Part shown: piece by piece, positions 1-12,274 of the stretch | Position numbering within the stretch: the first letter of the stretch is position 1 | Layout of the letters: each line of letters begins with the position of its first letter | NCBI GenBank assembly: GCA_002150815.3 | Contig: NDFF03000316.1 | Coordinates: 186,001-250,000, forward strand | Reading direction: 5' to 3' | DNA length: 64,000 bases | Origin: Grammothele lineata | Taxonomy: Eukaryota > Basidiomycota > Agaricomycetes > Polyporales > Polyporaceae | Translations under genes and position numbers: made by a program | Notes under the pieces: model-generated | Databases searched by the model: none | What the model was told of the DNA's origin: nothing | What the model saw: only the letters and a program-made list of their open reading frames with translations

Positions 1-551
1 GGCGGCATGGGGTGGAGGATGTTGTTCCGACGTCGGACAGCGTTGGGCGAGGCACTAGATCGTCGGCCGTGATGCTGCCTCCTGTGCGCGCGAGCCTGAT
101 GACCTCTTGGCACGGAGAACGCAGGCCGCGGCGAGTCAGGAGAGACATGCTATGGACGCGCGGTGTAGGATGAGGCTGTGGAAGGAGCGTGAGGCCGAAC
201 AGAGCGGGACAAGTGCTCCAGGCCGCGGCGAGAGACGAGAGCAGACGAGTCCGCGCGGGGCGGCGCGGCCGGGACTACCATTGGCGCCCGTGGGCGGATT
301 CGGCAGCTGAGCCACGTGGGCGCGTCTTTTTTTTTTTTTTTTTAATCGAATAGGTGTATGGCGTGGCGCGTCTGTTTCGGGTTGCGCTGGGATGATGTCA
401 CTTGTCGTCTCGCAAGCTCCAGCACTCTCCACCATCCACCATGTCTTCCCGACCGCGCATCCACGATGGGACACACAAGCCTCTCCCCTTCACGCACTGC
501 GCCCATCTCATCTACTCGCGATAACCACTACTCTCGTCTCTCGGATTCACC
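1..551. other. Upstream region with no supported gene
   Basis: No open frame here looks like a coding exon. A pure T tract lies at 327-343, and the stretch just before the start codon at 552 is pyrimidine-rich, as is common for fungal promoters and 5' leaders. It is probably the promoter and leader of the glycine-rich protein gene that follows. Confidence 0.5.
327..343. repeat. T17 homopolymer
   Basis: Seventeen consecutive T on the plus strand, about 210 bp upstream of the start codon at 552. Poly(dA:dT) tracts of this kind commonly exclude nucleosomes in fungal promoters; that role is inferred here. Confidence 0.8.
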
Positions 552-2448
552 ATGGCATACGAATACTACCGCAATTCGATACCCGGCTGGGGAACATCGC
601 AGGTACGCTCGTATTGATCCTCCTCCACCCTCCTAACTCTGGGCGCTGACGTCGTCCCTCAGTTCCAGTTCGGACCACCTCCAGCCCCTATATTCCAGCC
701 CCAGCCCTCCTGTAAGTCCCCTGCTCGTGCCGTCACGACCTGGCCCGGTGACTCACCCCTCAACGGCATCCATCAGGGGGAGGCCTCGACTTCTACCGCG
801 CACACGCGATTAACCCCGACTCGTAAGTCTTCTTTACTCATTGGCGATCTGGTATTGCACACAGCACCAACCAACACGCGCGCAGAACGTTCTACGATTC
901 TATCATGGCCCGCTCCGCCGCCTTCGGGGGCATGGGCCTCGGCCGCGACCAGGCGCGTTTCTGGCACAGGCGCATCTACAGCGGCATGGTACGTAATACT
1001 CTCTTCACTCCACACGAAGCCACAATTGAGATGGTACTACTCCCAGGCGCCGCTCATGCAAGTCCTCCCCGCGGACATCGGCGCCGCGGCGGCGTACGAG
1101 GCCTACCGCACGTGGAAACACAACTCTTTCCTCTACGAACCTCTCAGCGCTGACCGCGCGCAGCAGCGCGAAGGCTTGATTGGTATGGCTATCGCGGAAG
1201 GTACGTCTAGTTCTTGTTCTTTACTTGCGCGTATTGGCTGTTGACACTGGTCGTGTGCAGCGACGCGTCTCTGGCAATACGCAGGCCGCCCCGCGGACGC
1301 CTATGGCCTCCGCAACGCCTGTGAGGCTGCTGCTGCTGCTGCGACTGTCCTCGCTGATCGCGTACGTGTCCCTTCTCGTCCCTTCTTCCTTATTTTCCCT
1401 CGAACTGACGACGCGTCTTCTCATACAGTGGGTCAGCATGTACGCAATGGGCCCTGGCGTCGGAGCCGGTGCCGGCGCCGCAGCCGCAGGCGGCATGGCA
1501 CCCTCGTACGCCTCCTCTGGCGGTTCCCCCATTCCCGGCATGGGAATGGGCGCAGGAATGGGAGGAATGGGAGGTATGGCGGGGATGGGCGCAGGCATGG
1601 GAGGCGCAGGAATGGGCTACCGCGCCCGCCGCAGCTCCTTCGGCGGCGCACCTCTCGCTCCCGGCTCGCCTTTCCTCGGGGCCGCTGGTCCTGGAGTTGG
1701 TGCTGGGATGGGAGGATCGCCCTATGCCGGCGCGATGGGCGGGTCGCCGTACTTGGGCGCCGCAGGCATGGGTGCGGGGATAGGTGCGACAGGCATGGGA
1801 GGGGCCATCCCCCCGCGCGCCATCTCCCCCTTCCCGGGCGCTGCAGGGGGCCTCCCTGGGGCCGCCCTCGGTGCCGGCGCAGGTCTCGGTGCTGGTGCCG
1901 GTCTTGGAGGCGTCGGCGCAGGCGTACCCGGCGCGATGGGTGCGGGCGCAATGGGAGCAGGGGCCCCAGGCGTGAACGTCCAAAGCGTGCCCCCCGGCTC
2001 GACGATCATCTATGACCGCCCGAGTCGGAGCCGGCACCATCATCGGCACCGCTCGGGCGAGGACCGTGACGATGGGTACTATCATCGCCATGGGAGGCGC
2101 AGGAGGGCGAGGAGCGTGGATGTTATTACTACGGGTGGGGCGGGGGCGCAGGGTGGCTATGGTGGCTACGGAATGGGTGGGTACGGTGCTGGGGGGTACG
2201 GCGCTGGGGGTTACGGTGCGGGAGGAGGATATGGCGCGGGCGGGTATGGCGCTGGAGGCGGGTATGGCGCGGGAGGGTACGGTATGCCTGGGACGTACGG
2301 CGGCGGCGGCGCTGGCGTTGGCGGGTACGGCGCTGGGGGATATGGCGCCGGCATGGGCGGTATGGGTATGGGTGGGATGGGTGGGATGGGCGGAGGGATG
2401 GGGGGATACGGCGCAGGCGGGATGCCGTACCGCGCTGCGTACGCTTGA
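552..2448 (+). CDS. Glycine-rich protein with CipC/DUF3759-like N-terminal domain
   Basis: Seven exons give an unbroken 507-residue frame: 552-602, 663-711, 777-822, 886-988, 1047-1200, 1261-1361, 1429-2448. All introns are GT-AG and about 60-70 nt long, and the phases match at every junction. Residues 1-168 are non-repetitive and end in an Ala-rich helix-like stretch containing AAYEAYRTWKHN and REGLIGMAIAEATRLW. This spacing resembles the CipC/DUF3759 proteins of fungi, whose function is unknown, but the match is weak and from memory. The last exon encodes a very Gly/Ala/Met-rich tail of about 340 residues, ending in GGYGAGGYGAGG-type repeats and interrupted by a charged His/Arg-rich island around nt 2030-2120. 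The tail is probably intrinsically disordered. The start codon is the first ATG that joins the conserved frame. The exon structure is well supported; the family is uncertain. Confidence 0.8.
2150..2445 (+). repeat. Degenerate coding repeat, GGYGAG(G) units
   Basis: Imperfect direct repeats of about 12-18 bp built on GGGTACGGCGCTGG encode tandem Gly-Gly-Tyr-Gly-Ala-Gly units, then switch to Gly-Met-Gly-Gly units near 2355-2400. This internal repetition is prone to length change and makes overlapping frames look open on both strands. Confidence 0.85.
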
Positions 2449-3300
2449 AGAACTCTCCCTGCACTTCAAGTTGGTCAAGACTGGTTGAAGAAAGAGACAG
2501 ACCGTCTGATTAGAATACTCGTGCTTGGGTTTCGGTGTATGATTTTGCTTGATGATCTGGACCTGCTGATCGTAATAGGCTGTAGCGATACCGCCCTCGT
2601 TTCTCTTGCTGTACGATACCCCATTGGCCGTCGTTGGTCTGTAATGACGTGTACTCTACACTAGATCGCCGCTGTACATTCTCGATAAACTTGCTTGACC
2701 GTCGGCGCGAAAGCCGTCTACCGCGCTGCACCTCCCAGCCAGAGTTCGAACACAAGTCTCTGAGTCACGCCAGGCAATCACACACGACGTTCGAAAATCA
2801 ACAAAATTAAATTGCATTCAAATGAGCAGCAGACTACATTTTTATGGCAGTCACTACATCTTTAAGGTCCGTGGATGGATGTAACGGAATAGCAGTAAGA
2901 CATCTCGTACTATGATGAGAGAGATCAGGGTAAGTCAAGTGAAGCAGGCGCAACCGACGAGATGTTGAGGAACAATCCCGACACCACACGCAGATGAAGA
3001 CGCACGCGCCTTTCCGAAACTTCCCGCGCTATCCGGCAACTACGGTTACGATGACGAAGGTGAGGAACGAGGGATGGAGCAGGTTTGACGCGTCTGCTGG
3101 TGCACGCGAGAACAAGCGCCCCCGCGTTAGGGAGCATGCAGCGCGCGGGTGATAGGGTCACCAAATGGCGCGACGACTTCCGCTGTCGACCATCCCAGAG
3201 CGCGCGACGGCTGCCGTCACTTATAGAGCTGCGCGCCTACGCTAGCAGGGTTTCACGGTGGGCGGCGGCTCGAGGCGGATCTGGGGCGAGAGTGCCAGTG
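2449..3300. other. Intergenic, nothing recognised
   Basis: This is the 3' flank of the glycine-rich gene and is locally richer in A and T (about 2760-2920). I found no coding exon, RNA or repeat that I can support. Confidence 0.5.
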
Positions 3301-5204
3301 CGGTGTACGTCCCACCGTGCATCCGTCCTAGGAGGTCTCCTGCAGTAGGGGTGTCGCGGACCGGGTTGGAGCTGCCGAGCGCGGATTCTAGCCGTACATT
3401 GCGAGTGCTGGAGCCTGAAGCATGAAGCTGGCGGCTGCTGCGGGTGCCGCGGGGCGTAGTCGTGCGGTGCAGCGGAGGGAGCCTGAGGGCCCGGATGAGG
3501 TCAATGGGGATAGTCGCAGCGCGGCGCTCTCGGCTGGAGACGAGGGGATAGAGGGACAGAGGGACCACCGGTAGGCGAGGAGGCGGGAGCGATGGAGGAC
3601 CGGGGTGAATCGCTGTCATCTAGGTCTGTCAAAGTCCCTATGTTCGCCAGTGAGTCGTACAAGCCGAGTTCGTCCATGGGCCATTTGTGCTCCAGCTGTT
3701 GGCCGCTGCACCCGGGAAGATGAGCTCTATGTCGTCGGCCTTGATATCGAGTACAGACACCACGGTGTGACTGGTGTAGGGCGCATCAGCTAGGTATGGT
3801 AAATCGTATGGCGCCAGGATGACAGCGAAGAGCCCAGGGGGAGGGATAGCACGTCGTCGCGAAGGGGTTGGCGGAAGCGTCCTCAAAGGTGATGCTGCAT
3901 GACAGGCGTCCCTGCTGTGGTTCCGGAATAGTTAGTCGAAGTCATATCGGAGCATCGCGAGAAAACTTACAAGTAGGCGGTCGCGAGGCTGGATGCCCGG
4001 ACGCCAGGGGTGGCGTTGTCGAAGCGGACGGGGTAGCGTTGCCGGGAACGTCGGCGTAGGGTCGAACGCGGTCGCGCGTTTGTTCGCCTCCTCCAAAGAT
4101 GAGGCGTGCGCTTGTTCCGGTACCGCAACCGGCACCCCCGGTCCCTCTGCTACTATCCGATTGTATGACACGCCGACGTGCGGCTGCGTCTGTTCCAAGG
4201 CTCCCCGCCGTGTCGCGTGGGCTGTGGATCTTCGTGCTTGCTTTTGCTCCGGACGCGTAGGCGGTGGGGGATGTCGAGGAACCACCGACCGTTCGGGATC
4301 TCCCAGAATCCTTTAGCTCTAGATGCGAGGCGACCAAGCCCCTCGAACAGCGCGCGTGCGGGTGTCGAACTCGGTGCGCGGCGTAGGAGGAGAGATTCTG
4401 AGGTGAACGCTGCACAAGCCCGGCACCGCGCAAGTCAGAACCGCAGTAAAGCGAAAGGGCAACACGCGCGTACCTCGTCATCGCTCGGTAAACGGATTCT
4501 TGCAATCCGTGAACCGCCCAACGACGATGGTTTCGTCGAACTTGAAGCTGACCGTCGACATGCGGAGCAAGCGCCTCGAGGAGCAATGGTGCCGGTGTCA
4601 GTGGCGCTGGACGCGGTGCGTGACGAGACTGACGAGTGGAGCTTCATATCTCGGCGATGGGCGATCACTAAAGCCGTCAAATGAGTACAAGCAAACCAGT
4701 CATCAGTGACAATTGAAGACGCACATTTATCGTAGCCGTCATTGGGGCACTTGAACTTGACCCTCCGATTGCCGCTGCTGACCATAACTGTTGTTTGCTC
4801 CAGGTCCGTACGCGGAATCGGAGGTTCCAGCACTAGAGGGCGGCGAGTATGCAGTTCGCCGGCAACATCGCGGGTGGTCAATTGGTCCGCGAGCATGGGA
4901 AAACGCCGCCGCGGCGAGCCTGCAATAGCTGCGTCAGGAGAGGTAACCGGTAGAGATTAAGACGGAAAGCGACGCACCACGACGTCTAGCAATGGAATAG
5001 GGATCGAGGACCGCGACCAGTGTCGGGGTCGCAGATCGCCGAGGTCGCGAGGACCGACGTGTATCTGTGAACGCGCATGAGCGTCGACCCAGACGAGACG
5101 GAGGGTGAAGGGTGCGTACCGTGTAGTGAGGAGATGAGTAGTTTATCTGCCGAGAGATGAAGATAGCGTGAGGCGGGCGAACGACGTCGACGACGACGTT
5201 GCAT
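3300..5204 (-). other. Uncharacterised spliced locus, minus-strand copy of an inverted pair
   Basis: A minus-strand gene seems to begin at 5204: the start MQRRRR is followed by a first exon ending in ADKLLISSL and a GT donor near 5120, with a TATA box 81-89 nt upstream. A second exon beginning near 5058 continues with DTRR. The same start, exon end, DTR continuation and core promoter occur on the plus strand at 16491, so the two loci are related. Downstream frames (for example about 4800-4440 and 3886-3640) look partly coding, but I could not join them with confidence. I do not recognise a family. It could be a live small gene or a decaying copy. Confidence 0.35.
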
Positions 5205-5284
5205 GTTGGAGACTCGGCGGGAAGGGGAGGACTCGGAGGAAGGGGAAGAGGAAATGTTGGCTGTTCACCGCTCCAAGGGCTCCT

Positions 5285-5293
5285 CCTTTTATA
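5285..5293 (-). promoter_or_regulatory. TATA box of the minus-strand paired locus
   Basis: On the minus strand the sequence reads CTACGTATAAAAGG, 81-89 nt upstream of the ATG at 5204. The plus-strand partner has CTACGTATATAAGG at the equivalent place before 16491, and the following GAGC..TT.GAGCGGT is also shared. Confidence 0.6.
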
Positions 5294-5877
5294 CGTAGCC
5301 GGAGGCGGGCTTCGCTCTCAGACGCGTCTTGAGCTCCGGGATGGCGCGATGCAAGGCGATGCCACAGCCAGCTCAATTGGAAGCGCTTCCTTTGTTGTAA
5401 GCTAAAGTGACGCTGCGTGCTGCTACACGTAAAGAACGTGGCCGTCAGCCGATCGTTGCATGTGCCACTGGTGCCACTGGACCTGTCAACTTTCCACAAT
5501 AGAGGCACGCTGCTTTGTGTGGCACATAACGGGGCCGCGCGAATACGTGTGGGGTATCATCGATCTTCCCGTGGCCTCTTGAATATCAAGTCACGGCGCG
5601 GAGTGGCCTCCCAGCTTTGCAAGAAACGCCAACTGGACCGACAGGTTCGAAAGCGATAACGAAGGTGGAGCAAGTCGATGAGTCACTGAGCCTGGCGTCA
5701 ATTACTTACTAGCAAAGAATGAGCGCATCTGCACGCGAAGTAGGCAAGCTATGTCAAGGACGAACACGGCGGGCAAGTCTGCTGTAGGATGTGACGCTCT
5801 CTCGCTCGTCATGGGAGCTTGGCATGGTCGAACTTCGCGTGCGCGTAAAAAACTTTAAAGAGCTTCAAGAAACGCAG

Positions 5878-5902
5878 TCACCCAGCACGTGATAGTGACG
5901 CG
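5878..5902 (+). promoter_or_regulatory. 25-nt element with CACGTG core, inverted copy at 15922-15946
   Basis: The 25 nt here are the exact reverse complement of 15922-15946. Each copy lies 550-675 bp upstream of the ATG of one of the two inverted related loci (5204 minus, 16491 plus). The core CACGTG is an E-box, the usual site of bHLH factors. It may be a shared regulatory site or simply the best-preserved part of a duplicated upstream region. Confidence 0.55.
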
Positions 5903-7761
5903 CCGCGTCTCGGGAAAGGCGCGCATCGCCGCTACGTGCGGCTGCCAGTGCAAGACGTTAGTTGATTCACTCGAAATTCGAGCCCCAGATAAATATACAC
6001 AAGTGACAGAGCTATAAGACCGATAGAGGGACAGACAGCGCCCGAGAGAGGGGCCCAGGAGGTGCTCATTGCGACCTATGCTCAAGACGCGTGCTGGCCG
6101 GTTCGAACTCCGGAGTCCCGGACTCTAGATCTGGACGTTACGGAGGGCGCTTAATCGGTAACCCGGCACAGGGAATCACCGGATGCCTCCACGCAAGCTC
6201 GACGTCGGACGCAAGTCGGACGAGTCGGGGGCAAACTTCGTTCGTGTGCTTGAACATCCTTGACTCTCTTCGCTGCTGTCTATACGCCTCTAGATTTGGA
6301 GGTAGCTGCTTCAATGGTCAGGAAGGATACGACTTGCCTTCATTGGATATCCATTGTCGCTATCTCGGAACGAGCCCAGAAGGCTCGCTCAGCATGAGTC
6401 GCATTCATGCTCGAGGACACCGTGACGTTCCCTTGAAAAGTTATTCGTCTTCAGTCGGCCTGTCTACCTCGCTATGACACTCAAGTTCTTGATGCTTGAG
6501 GAACTCTAGTAGCTATCGCCTATGAAAAAGCTTTCGCGCATGCGTAAGTTACAATGAGCCCTACTACAGTCGCAAGTCATAAGCCTTACGGTGAGTGCAT
6601 GTGTTTGCCAACCTTAGCCCTTGCAATGGTTTAATGACGTTGTGTTATAGTTCTACTCTCTTTTAAGTTATTAATTACGCCGTTTATGGCATAAGTTCCA
6701 GGCAAGCGGGACATTGCTGAGGACCAACACAGACGCTTCGTGAACCTCTACTAGGAGAATGTCGTCAACCCTACGCTGGAGGAACTTTAGGCTAATGAAA
6801 AAATCTACTAGTAGCTCTGGGTATCCTCGCGAGGAGTTTATGTAAGTGCTGTACCGGTCTTTGATGTTCGCTCTTAAACAACCTTCTCAACTGGGGGACT
6901 GCCAGATCATCACTCTTCGCTGCGCCCACGTTGATGGCTGCAGCTGTGGTCGGCGCTGACCCCCGAAGAAAACCTTGCGATCCGGAGATAGTGCTCGAGT
7001 TGATTTATATATGTGCTATCAGGAATGCGGGGTAACTGATGCTAGGTAGGTGCTTGTTGCCAAAGGTATCCACGTCCTTGAGCCGACGGCATAGCGCTTA
7101 AAGACTTTACCAGAGGGTACATTCTTCCGCGCTACCTCGTTCTGGAGACGACGAAGACTGGCTACCATTCTTGCTATCTCTCGAAGACAGGACTCTGGCT
7201 ACGGGCGATATGATGTCTTCGGGCGATTTCACAACGACGCGTCCATTTCTTGATCGCAAAGTCAAATTCTTTGTCGAGGTTGTCGTTGGCGACTCTCCTC
7301 CCCGGTTCTCATGCGCTCATCATCGGCACTTCTCCCAACGTCGCGCTTGGGTATTTCGCACCTGCTGCTTCTATCGCCCACATCATTAGCTCGGCGCTGC
7401 CAGTGATTGTCAGCGTCTGACTCTCGGGCGCTGGTGGTCTTGGAGGCTTGATGGCAAGGCCGCACTGCAAAGATCGACTGAATGCTCGTCGCGTATCCCT
7501 CTTGACGTGCCTTGCGACTTTCCGACATGCGGCCAGGTGCCACTTCCACCCTGATGAGCCACAACGCAAGGTTCGCGAAGCTGTCAAGGGCTCATCTCCG
7601 CGCGCTCGCGCGGGCCGTTCCCGTCGTGAACCTTCTTGGGCGGCTTAACCGTGCACGTCAAAAGCTCCTCGGTTCTCCTTGCCTCCCCTTGAAGCTCCTC
7701 TTCCGTCTCCTCGGCTGCGCTCGCCTCCGCTCTCTCGACGACACACCTAGACACTTCCACG

Positions 7762-9472
7762 ATGGATAGTTCACGAGTTCGAGCTCAAGCGGTGCATGCC
7801 CCTGTGTCTGCGTACGCGCCCCGACCGTCCGTGTTCGTGTCGTGGGAGCGCGTTCGCGCGCGACAAATGAGCTGGGTTGTCGAGCTCGTCGCGGAAGCTG
7901 TACGTTCTCTCTGCCTTCCCCCCTCTCACACGTCGCTTCTACACAACGTACACCCTGATGCTTATACCATGCACGACAGACGGGGACGTTCATCTACACA
8001 TTCATGGGTGTAGGTTCGACGGCTGCCTTCGTCCTGGGAAACATCCTCAAGGTCAACGGACTCGGGAGTGAGTCGCGTTCATGTCCTCGCATGCCCTATA
8101 TTCACCCGCTCCCTACCTCAACCGCCTTCCCCCCAGGCATCCTTCAGATTGGCTTAGCGTACGCAGTTGGCGTCGCACTCGCGCTAACCGTTTGCTGGGT
8201 GCGTCCGCGCTTGCTTTGAGTTCATGTTTGACAGATCCAGAGAAGAGGCTTTTTTCTGATATGAACGCTCTCCCCACGCACGCCCACATCGGGTATGCGC
8301 ATCGCACGACGCCGTGTATAGTCGACCTCGTCCGGCTTTTTTAGCCCCGGATTCACGATCCATGCGGTCGTCTTCGGGCGGTTCCCTGCTCTCAAGGGCT
8401 TGAGGTGCGTGCAGTTCCCGCTATGGTGCCTTTCAAGTTGTATAGCAGCGATTATGGTTGTTGTATGCCTTGCTGATGCTTGCACCCTCCTGCCAGGTAT
8501 ATCGTCGCGCAGATCCTCGGCGCGTACCTCGCCTGCCTGCTCATCTACGTCCAATACAAAGTCCTCATTCACGTGCGTCTCCTTCCGCACTCTCCGCTTT
8601 GTCCACCTTCCCTGCCTCCCCTCGCGCCCACATATTGAGTCCATCTCCGCCCAAACCACAGGAAGCTGTCGACGGGCTCAAGGCGGCTGGCATGTATGAG
8701 ACGGTGATGTTCACGCCGAACGGGCCGGGCGGGATCTTCGGTTTGTACGTGAACCCGGGCTCGAGCCTGACGCAAGTGCTTTTGAACGAGTTTGTCTGCG
8801 TACGTCCCTCGTCTTGCCTGTACTACTCCCCGCCTCCATTAACTGGGATGGGGACGCCGTGGTGATACAGGACTTCATCCTCGGCCTGTCCGTGTTCGCG
8901 TGCACGGACTTCTCCAGCCACCTCGCGACGCCCACGACGATGCCGTGGCTCATCGCACTCTCTTAGTACGTCTCTCCCTTCTTTCCCTCCTCTCCTCTCG
9001 CTCTCCGCCCTGATCAACGACCATCCCCCTCTCCCTCCTCCTCTCTCCAGCGGCGTGATCATCTGGGGCTTCGCCCCCGTCGGAGTAGCCCTAAACGCCG
9101 CACGCGACGTCGGCGGGCGTCTCGCCGCGCTGACGCTCTTCGGGCGCGCCGCGGCGGGCGGGAACTACGCCGCGCTCGCGGCGCTCGTGAACGTTCCCGC
9201 GACGCTGATCGCTGGGGTGGTGTATGAGGTGGTGTTTGCGGACTCGCAGAGGAGTGAGGGTTCGTTCTTTCGCGCAGTGGGTTGGCGTGTTTGAAGAGCG
9301 GAGCTGACGAGGATGTGGATGCGGCGGTATAGCGGCGGCACCTCAGTGGCGCGCGATGTTGGGCGGGATCGAGGCGGAGCGGAGACGCAAGGCGGGTGAA
9401 GGAGAGGACGAGGACGCGTCTCTGGAGGAAACCACGAGCCGGGACGACGTTAAGAGCGACGTCGTCGCATAA
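7762..9472 (+). CDS. MIP family aquaporin-like channel
   Basis: Nine exons give 340 residues with matching phases: 7762-7899, 7980-8067, 8137-8198, 8322-8404, 8497-8572, 8662-8799, 8871-8965, 9051-9253, 9333-9472. The protein has the two-repeat hydrophobic layout of major intrinsic proteins (FMGVGSTAAF, QIGLAYAVGVALAL, YIVAQILGAYLACLLIY, IIWGFAPVGVALNAARD, DVGGRLAALTLFG), acting as a membrane channel for water or small solutes. The two pore boxes, normally NPA, read SPG (residues 104-106) and NAA (242-244); the Arg and Asp after the second box are kept. The tail is acidic and charged (EGEDEDASLEE). The altered boxes suggest altered selectivity or loss of water transport, as in other divergent fungal MIPs. 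Membership of the family is secure; the substrate is unknown. Confidence 0.9.
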
Positions 9473-12274
9473 ACTTCTGATGTTCATGCAAGCCTCTAGC
9501 AGGCGGAGAAGGTACGATGACGGCGGCGTGGATCATGGTCCATAAGAGAGACCCAAATTCTCAGGAAGCGGCTAGGAACTGATGACATAGAATATCGAGC
9601 TGCTGGATAGAGTTGGGAGGCGTGTACCAGTAGAGCGCTAGAGTAGTCGCGACCCGCCGTCGCCCTGCACCCGAGCCAACGTCCTTCGTCCATTTCCCTC
9701 CCGCGTCCAGTCAGATGGCCCTCACGACAGCTGCCACCTAAGTGAGTCCGAACTATGCTTAACTGACCTGAAATCAAGCCACCCAAGCCAAACTGAAATG
9801 AATGTGAGCATAAGTAATTGAGGTAGCCAATCAGCCGCAGCGCACCCCGACTAGACGCTCGATGCTTGCCACGCGCGCGACTCCGAGTCCAGTGTGCCTC
9901 CTCCAGCGGTCCGACCGTGACGGCCTTGCGCTCGGATCCCGGACGCGCGCGAGCGCATCCCGGCTCGGGCGGGACGTGCACATCAGTGTCCACGACGGGC
10001 GCGATGGTAGAACCTGTGCTGGGGCGTCCCGAGCGGCACCGACAATACTTATGTAGTGAGCCCGGAACACGTACGCGCTCAGCTGTGTTCTGATTCTGAG
10101 GGGCTGGAGCCGCGAGCGATCTTCAAGGGAGTTATGGGTTCTCAAGTACGTCTACATCGAGAACACATCCTTGAGGATATTGGGCAGATACGCGGCCTCG
10201 AGGTCATGACATGCCGCCCTGCAAGTAGTCTGCTGCACGACTTCATCCAAGCGCGCGCTGCTACGGTGCACAGCACGGACTCTCGCGCGACAGAGACTAG
10301 ACAGCGTAGAATGAAGCCAACGTTTGAAGTCCCGCGAGGCGTGTCGACCCGCACTATGTTGTTAACAACTTAGAAGTCAGCCACAATGTCGTCGCGCCCC
10401 GAACGGCCAGGCAACTCGGGGACCGCGGCGGCTATGACATCATCGCGCCCTCAGGACAGTCCTGTGGCGTCGGAGAGACACGGTCACGGGATAGTCGCGC
10501 TCTCCTCCCACCCTGCCAGCCTCCTTCAGAACGTCTCGCGCGCGGGACCGAGCGAAGCTAGCCAGTCTCCAGAATCCAGTAGCGAGGACATTGCACAGAG
10601 AACCGTTCGCGAGTGCAGCATGCGGCGTGGGGCGCGTGAGGCGGTCAGCCGCGGCGCTACGGCGCGAAGAAGCGTCGAGCGGGCGCCCACTGGCATGTCG
10701 TGTGCGTGTCTGCTTGCTTCGAATTAGACGAGCACCTCTCGCGCGTGGGATGGGAGGACGGAACGGGAGAACGGAACGGACTAACGGATGACGGTGAGCG
10801 TAAAACGAGGACATTTTGGGATGCAGAGAGACGGGTCCGTGCGCGCTGCGCAATGCAGCGAGTATACCCCGGGGAGCTATAAAACGGTATGGGAAGGCGC
10901 CGTGGACGACGATCCGCCGAGGATTCCTCGTCGCTCCCCGTCACGTCTTCGACGCGCAAGACGGAAAGGGATGGACGGTGCGGGCCGCAGAGCCTGGTAA
11001 GACAGATCCTCATACACCGAGTTCAGTGATGATAGGAAAACTAGTGGGCAAGGCACAGTTAGATATCTGGCGATCAGGGGAGTATCTGTGATTATCCAGA
11101 CAGCCATTGCATTGTGGCGGGGAGAACATATCGCGCGAAGGCACAAATACAGGTAAATGGCATACTCGAGTTGGCGGGTGAGAGATGGAGAGGGGACCCA
11201 TCGATGGAGAGACCGGCACGTTCCCCGGCGGACATCGAATCGAAAAGTAGGGCAGCGGGCTCGATAGCTGCGATGGCGGACGGCGCGACCGACGCGGTCC
11301 GAGAGTGTTCTGCGCCGTGCGTCCGTCGCTCCTCGGGGATGGTCGAGGGTGGCCCGTGGTGGTCGAGAGGCAAGGACGTGTTGACCGCAGAGGCCGTGCG
11401 CGAGGCTTCCCGCCGCTGTCCTCGGCCGAGTAACCCTCGGCACCCAATTCGGCCGTCTACTTACTGCACTAGGACTGACGTCACCGCCCTCAAAGGGACC
11501 GAGTGCCGTCGTCTGCCCGCCGCGAATGCAGCCGCCCTTGCGTGCCCTCCCGCGCGCGCATCTGTGCTGCTGGGGCAGACGAGACGGCTGGCGGAGGGCA
11601 GCATGGGGGCATCGATGATCAATGGGTGAGAGGGGAGAAGGGTGCGATGGAAGGGCGGGCGTGCACGCGCCGCGCACGAGCGGCCCTTGAGGCGGACGGA
11701 GGACGGATCGGAAGTCGATCGGGCCGATAAGATTAGATGCTTAGATCCCCGGAGAGACGCGCGCCTATCTACCCCGGACAAGGCCCCTTGGTGGCGAGGC
11801 CTACGCCCTTTCGCGTGGCCTCGACGAGAGAAGGCGGCGCAGACAAACGGGCTGCACGCTCCTTTTGTTCCATCAAACAGGGCGAGCGTGCGGCGGCGGC
11901 TGAGGCGGCTGGCGGAGGGCGGCTGGGGAGCGGAGGAGGGGAGGAAGGCGTCCGGATTAGGCAGTGGATGGGATCGGGCTAGGCGTGGACGGCACTCTTT
12001 GTGTCAGCCCATGCACGGTCCGCCGCGCGAGTATATCTACCCCCGCTCGCTCCCGCGCCCTCTCTCCCTCCACCGTCTCTGTCCCGCTCCCCCCGCACGC
12101 CGTCGTCGCACCCCTGCCCGTCGCAACCATCGCCCTCGACGCGGGCTCTGCCCCACATCGCTACTTCCACCCCCATCTCCATTGCCGCCACCTGCCCCTG
12201 GCCTGAGACACGCCCCACCCACCCAAGCCTTATAACTCCCCGCTCCTGCAGCACTTTCTTCACCAGGCGTCGCC
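9473..12274. other. Long intergenic region, nothing supported
   Basis: Several frames are open only because the region is GC-rich. None has conserved-looking sequence, splice structure or low-complexity bias consistent with coding. The final 250 bp (about 12000-12270) are C/T-rich with few purines, typical of a basidiomycete promoter, and lead into the gene starting at 12275. Confidence 0.5.

Larger units (their letters stand above)
5205..7761. other. Intergenic, with shared 25-mer and possible decayed coding sequence
   Basis: Beyond the promoter of the minus-strand locus, this stretch holds the 25-nt element at 5878-5902 described separately. Between about 6700 and 7450 some frames have protein-like composition, but all are interrupted and none could be assigned. 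The last 150 bp before 7762 are pyrimidine-rich and probably form the aquaporin gene promoter and leader. Confidence 0.4.

Noticed and set aside
1390..2478. Long minus-strand open frame opposite the glycine-rich exon
   Set aside because: It exists because GC-rich GGN repeats leave few stops on the other strand; the plus-strand frame has matching exons and phases.
2690..2760. tRNA-like words (GTGCAGCGCGGTAGA on the minus strand and GTTCGAAC)
   Set aside because: The two boxes are in the wrong order and spacing for a tRNA on either strand.
6080..6115. B-box-like GGTTCGAACTCC
   Set aside because: The stem closes only 4 bp around an 8-nt loop, and no A box or acceptor stem is present.
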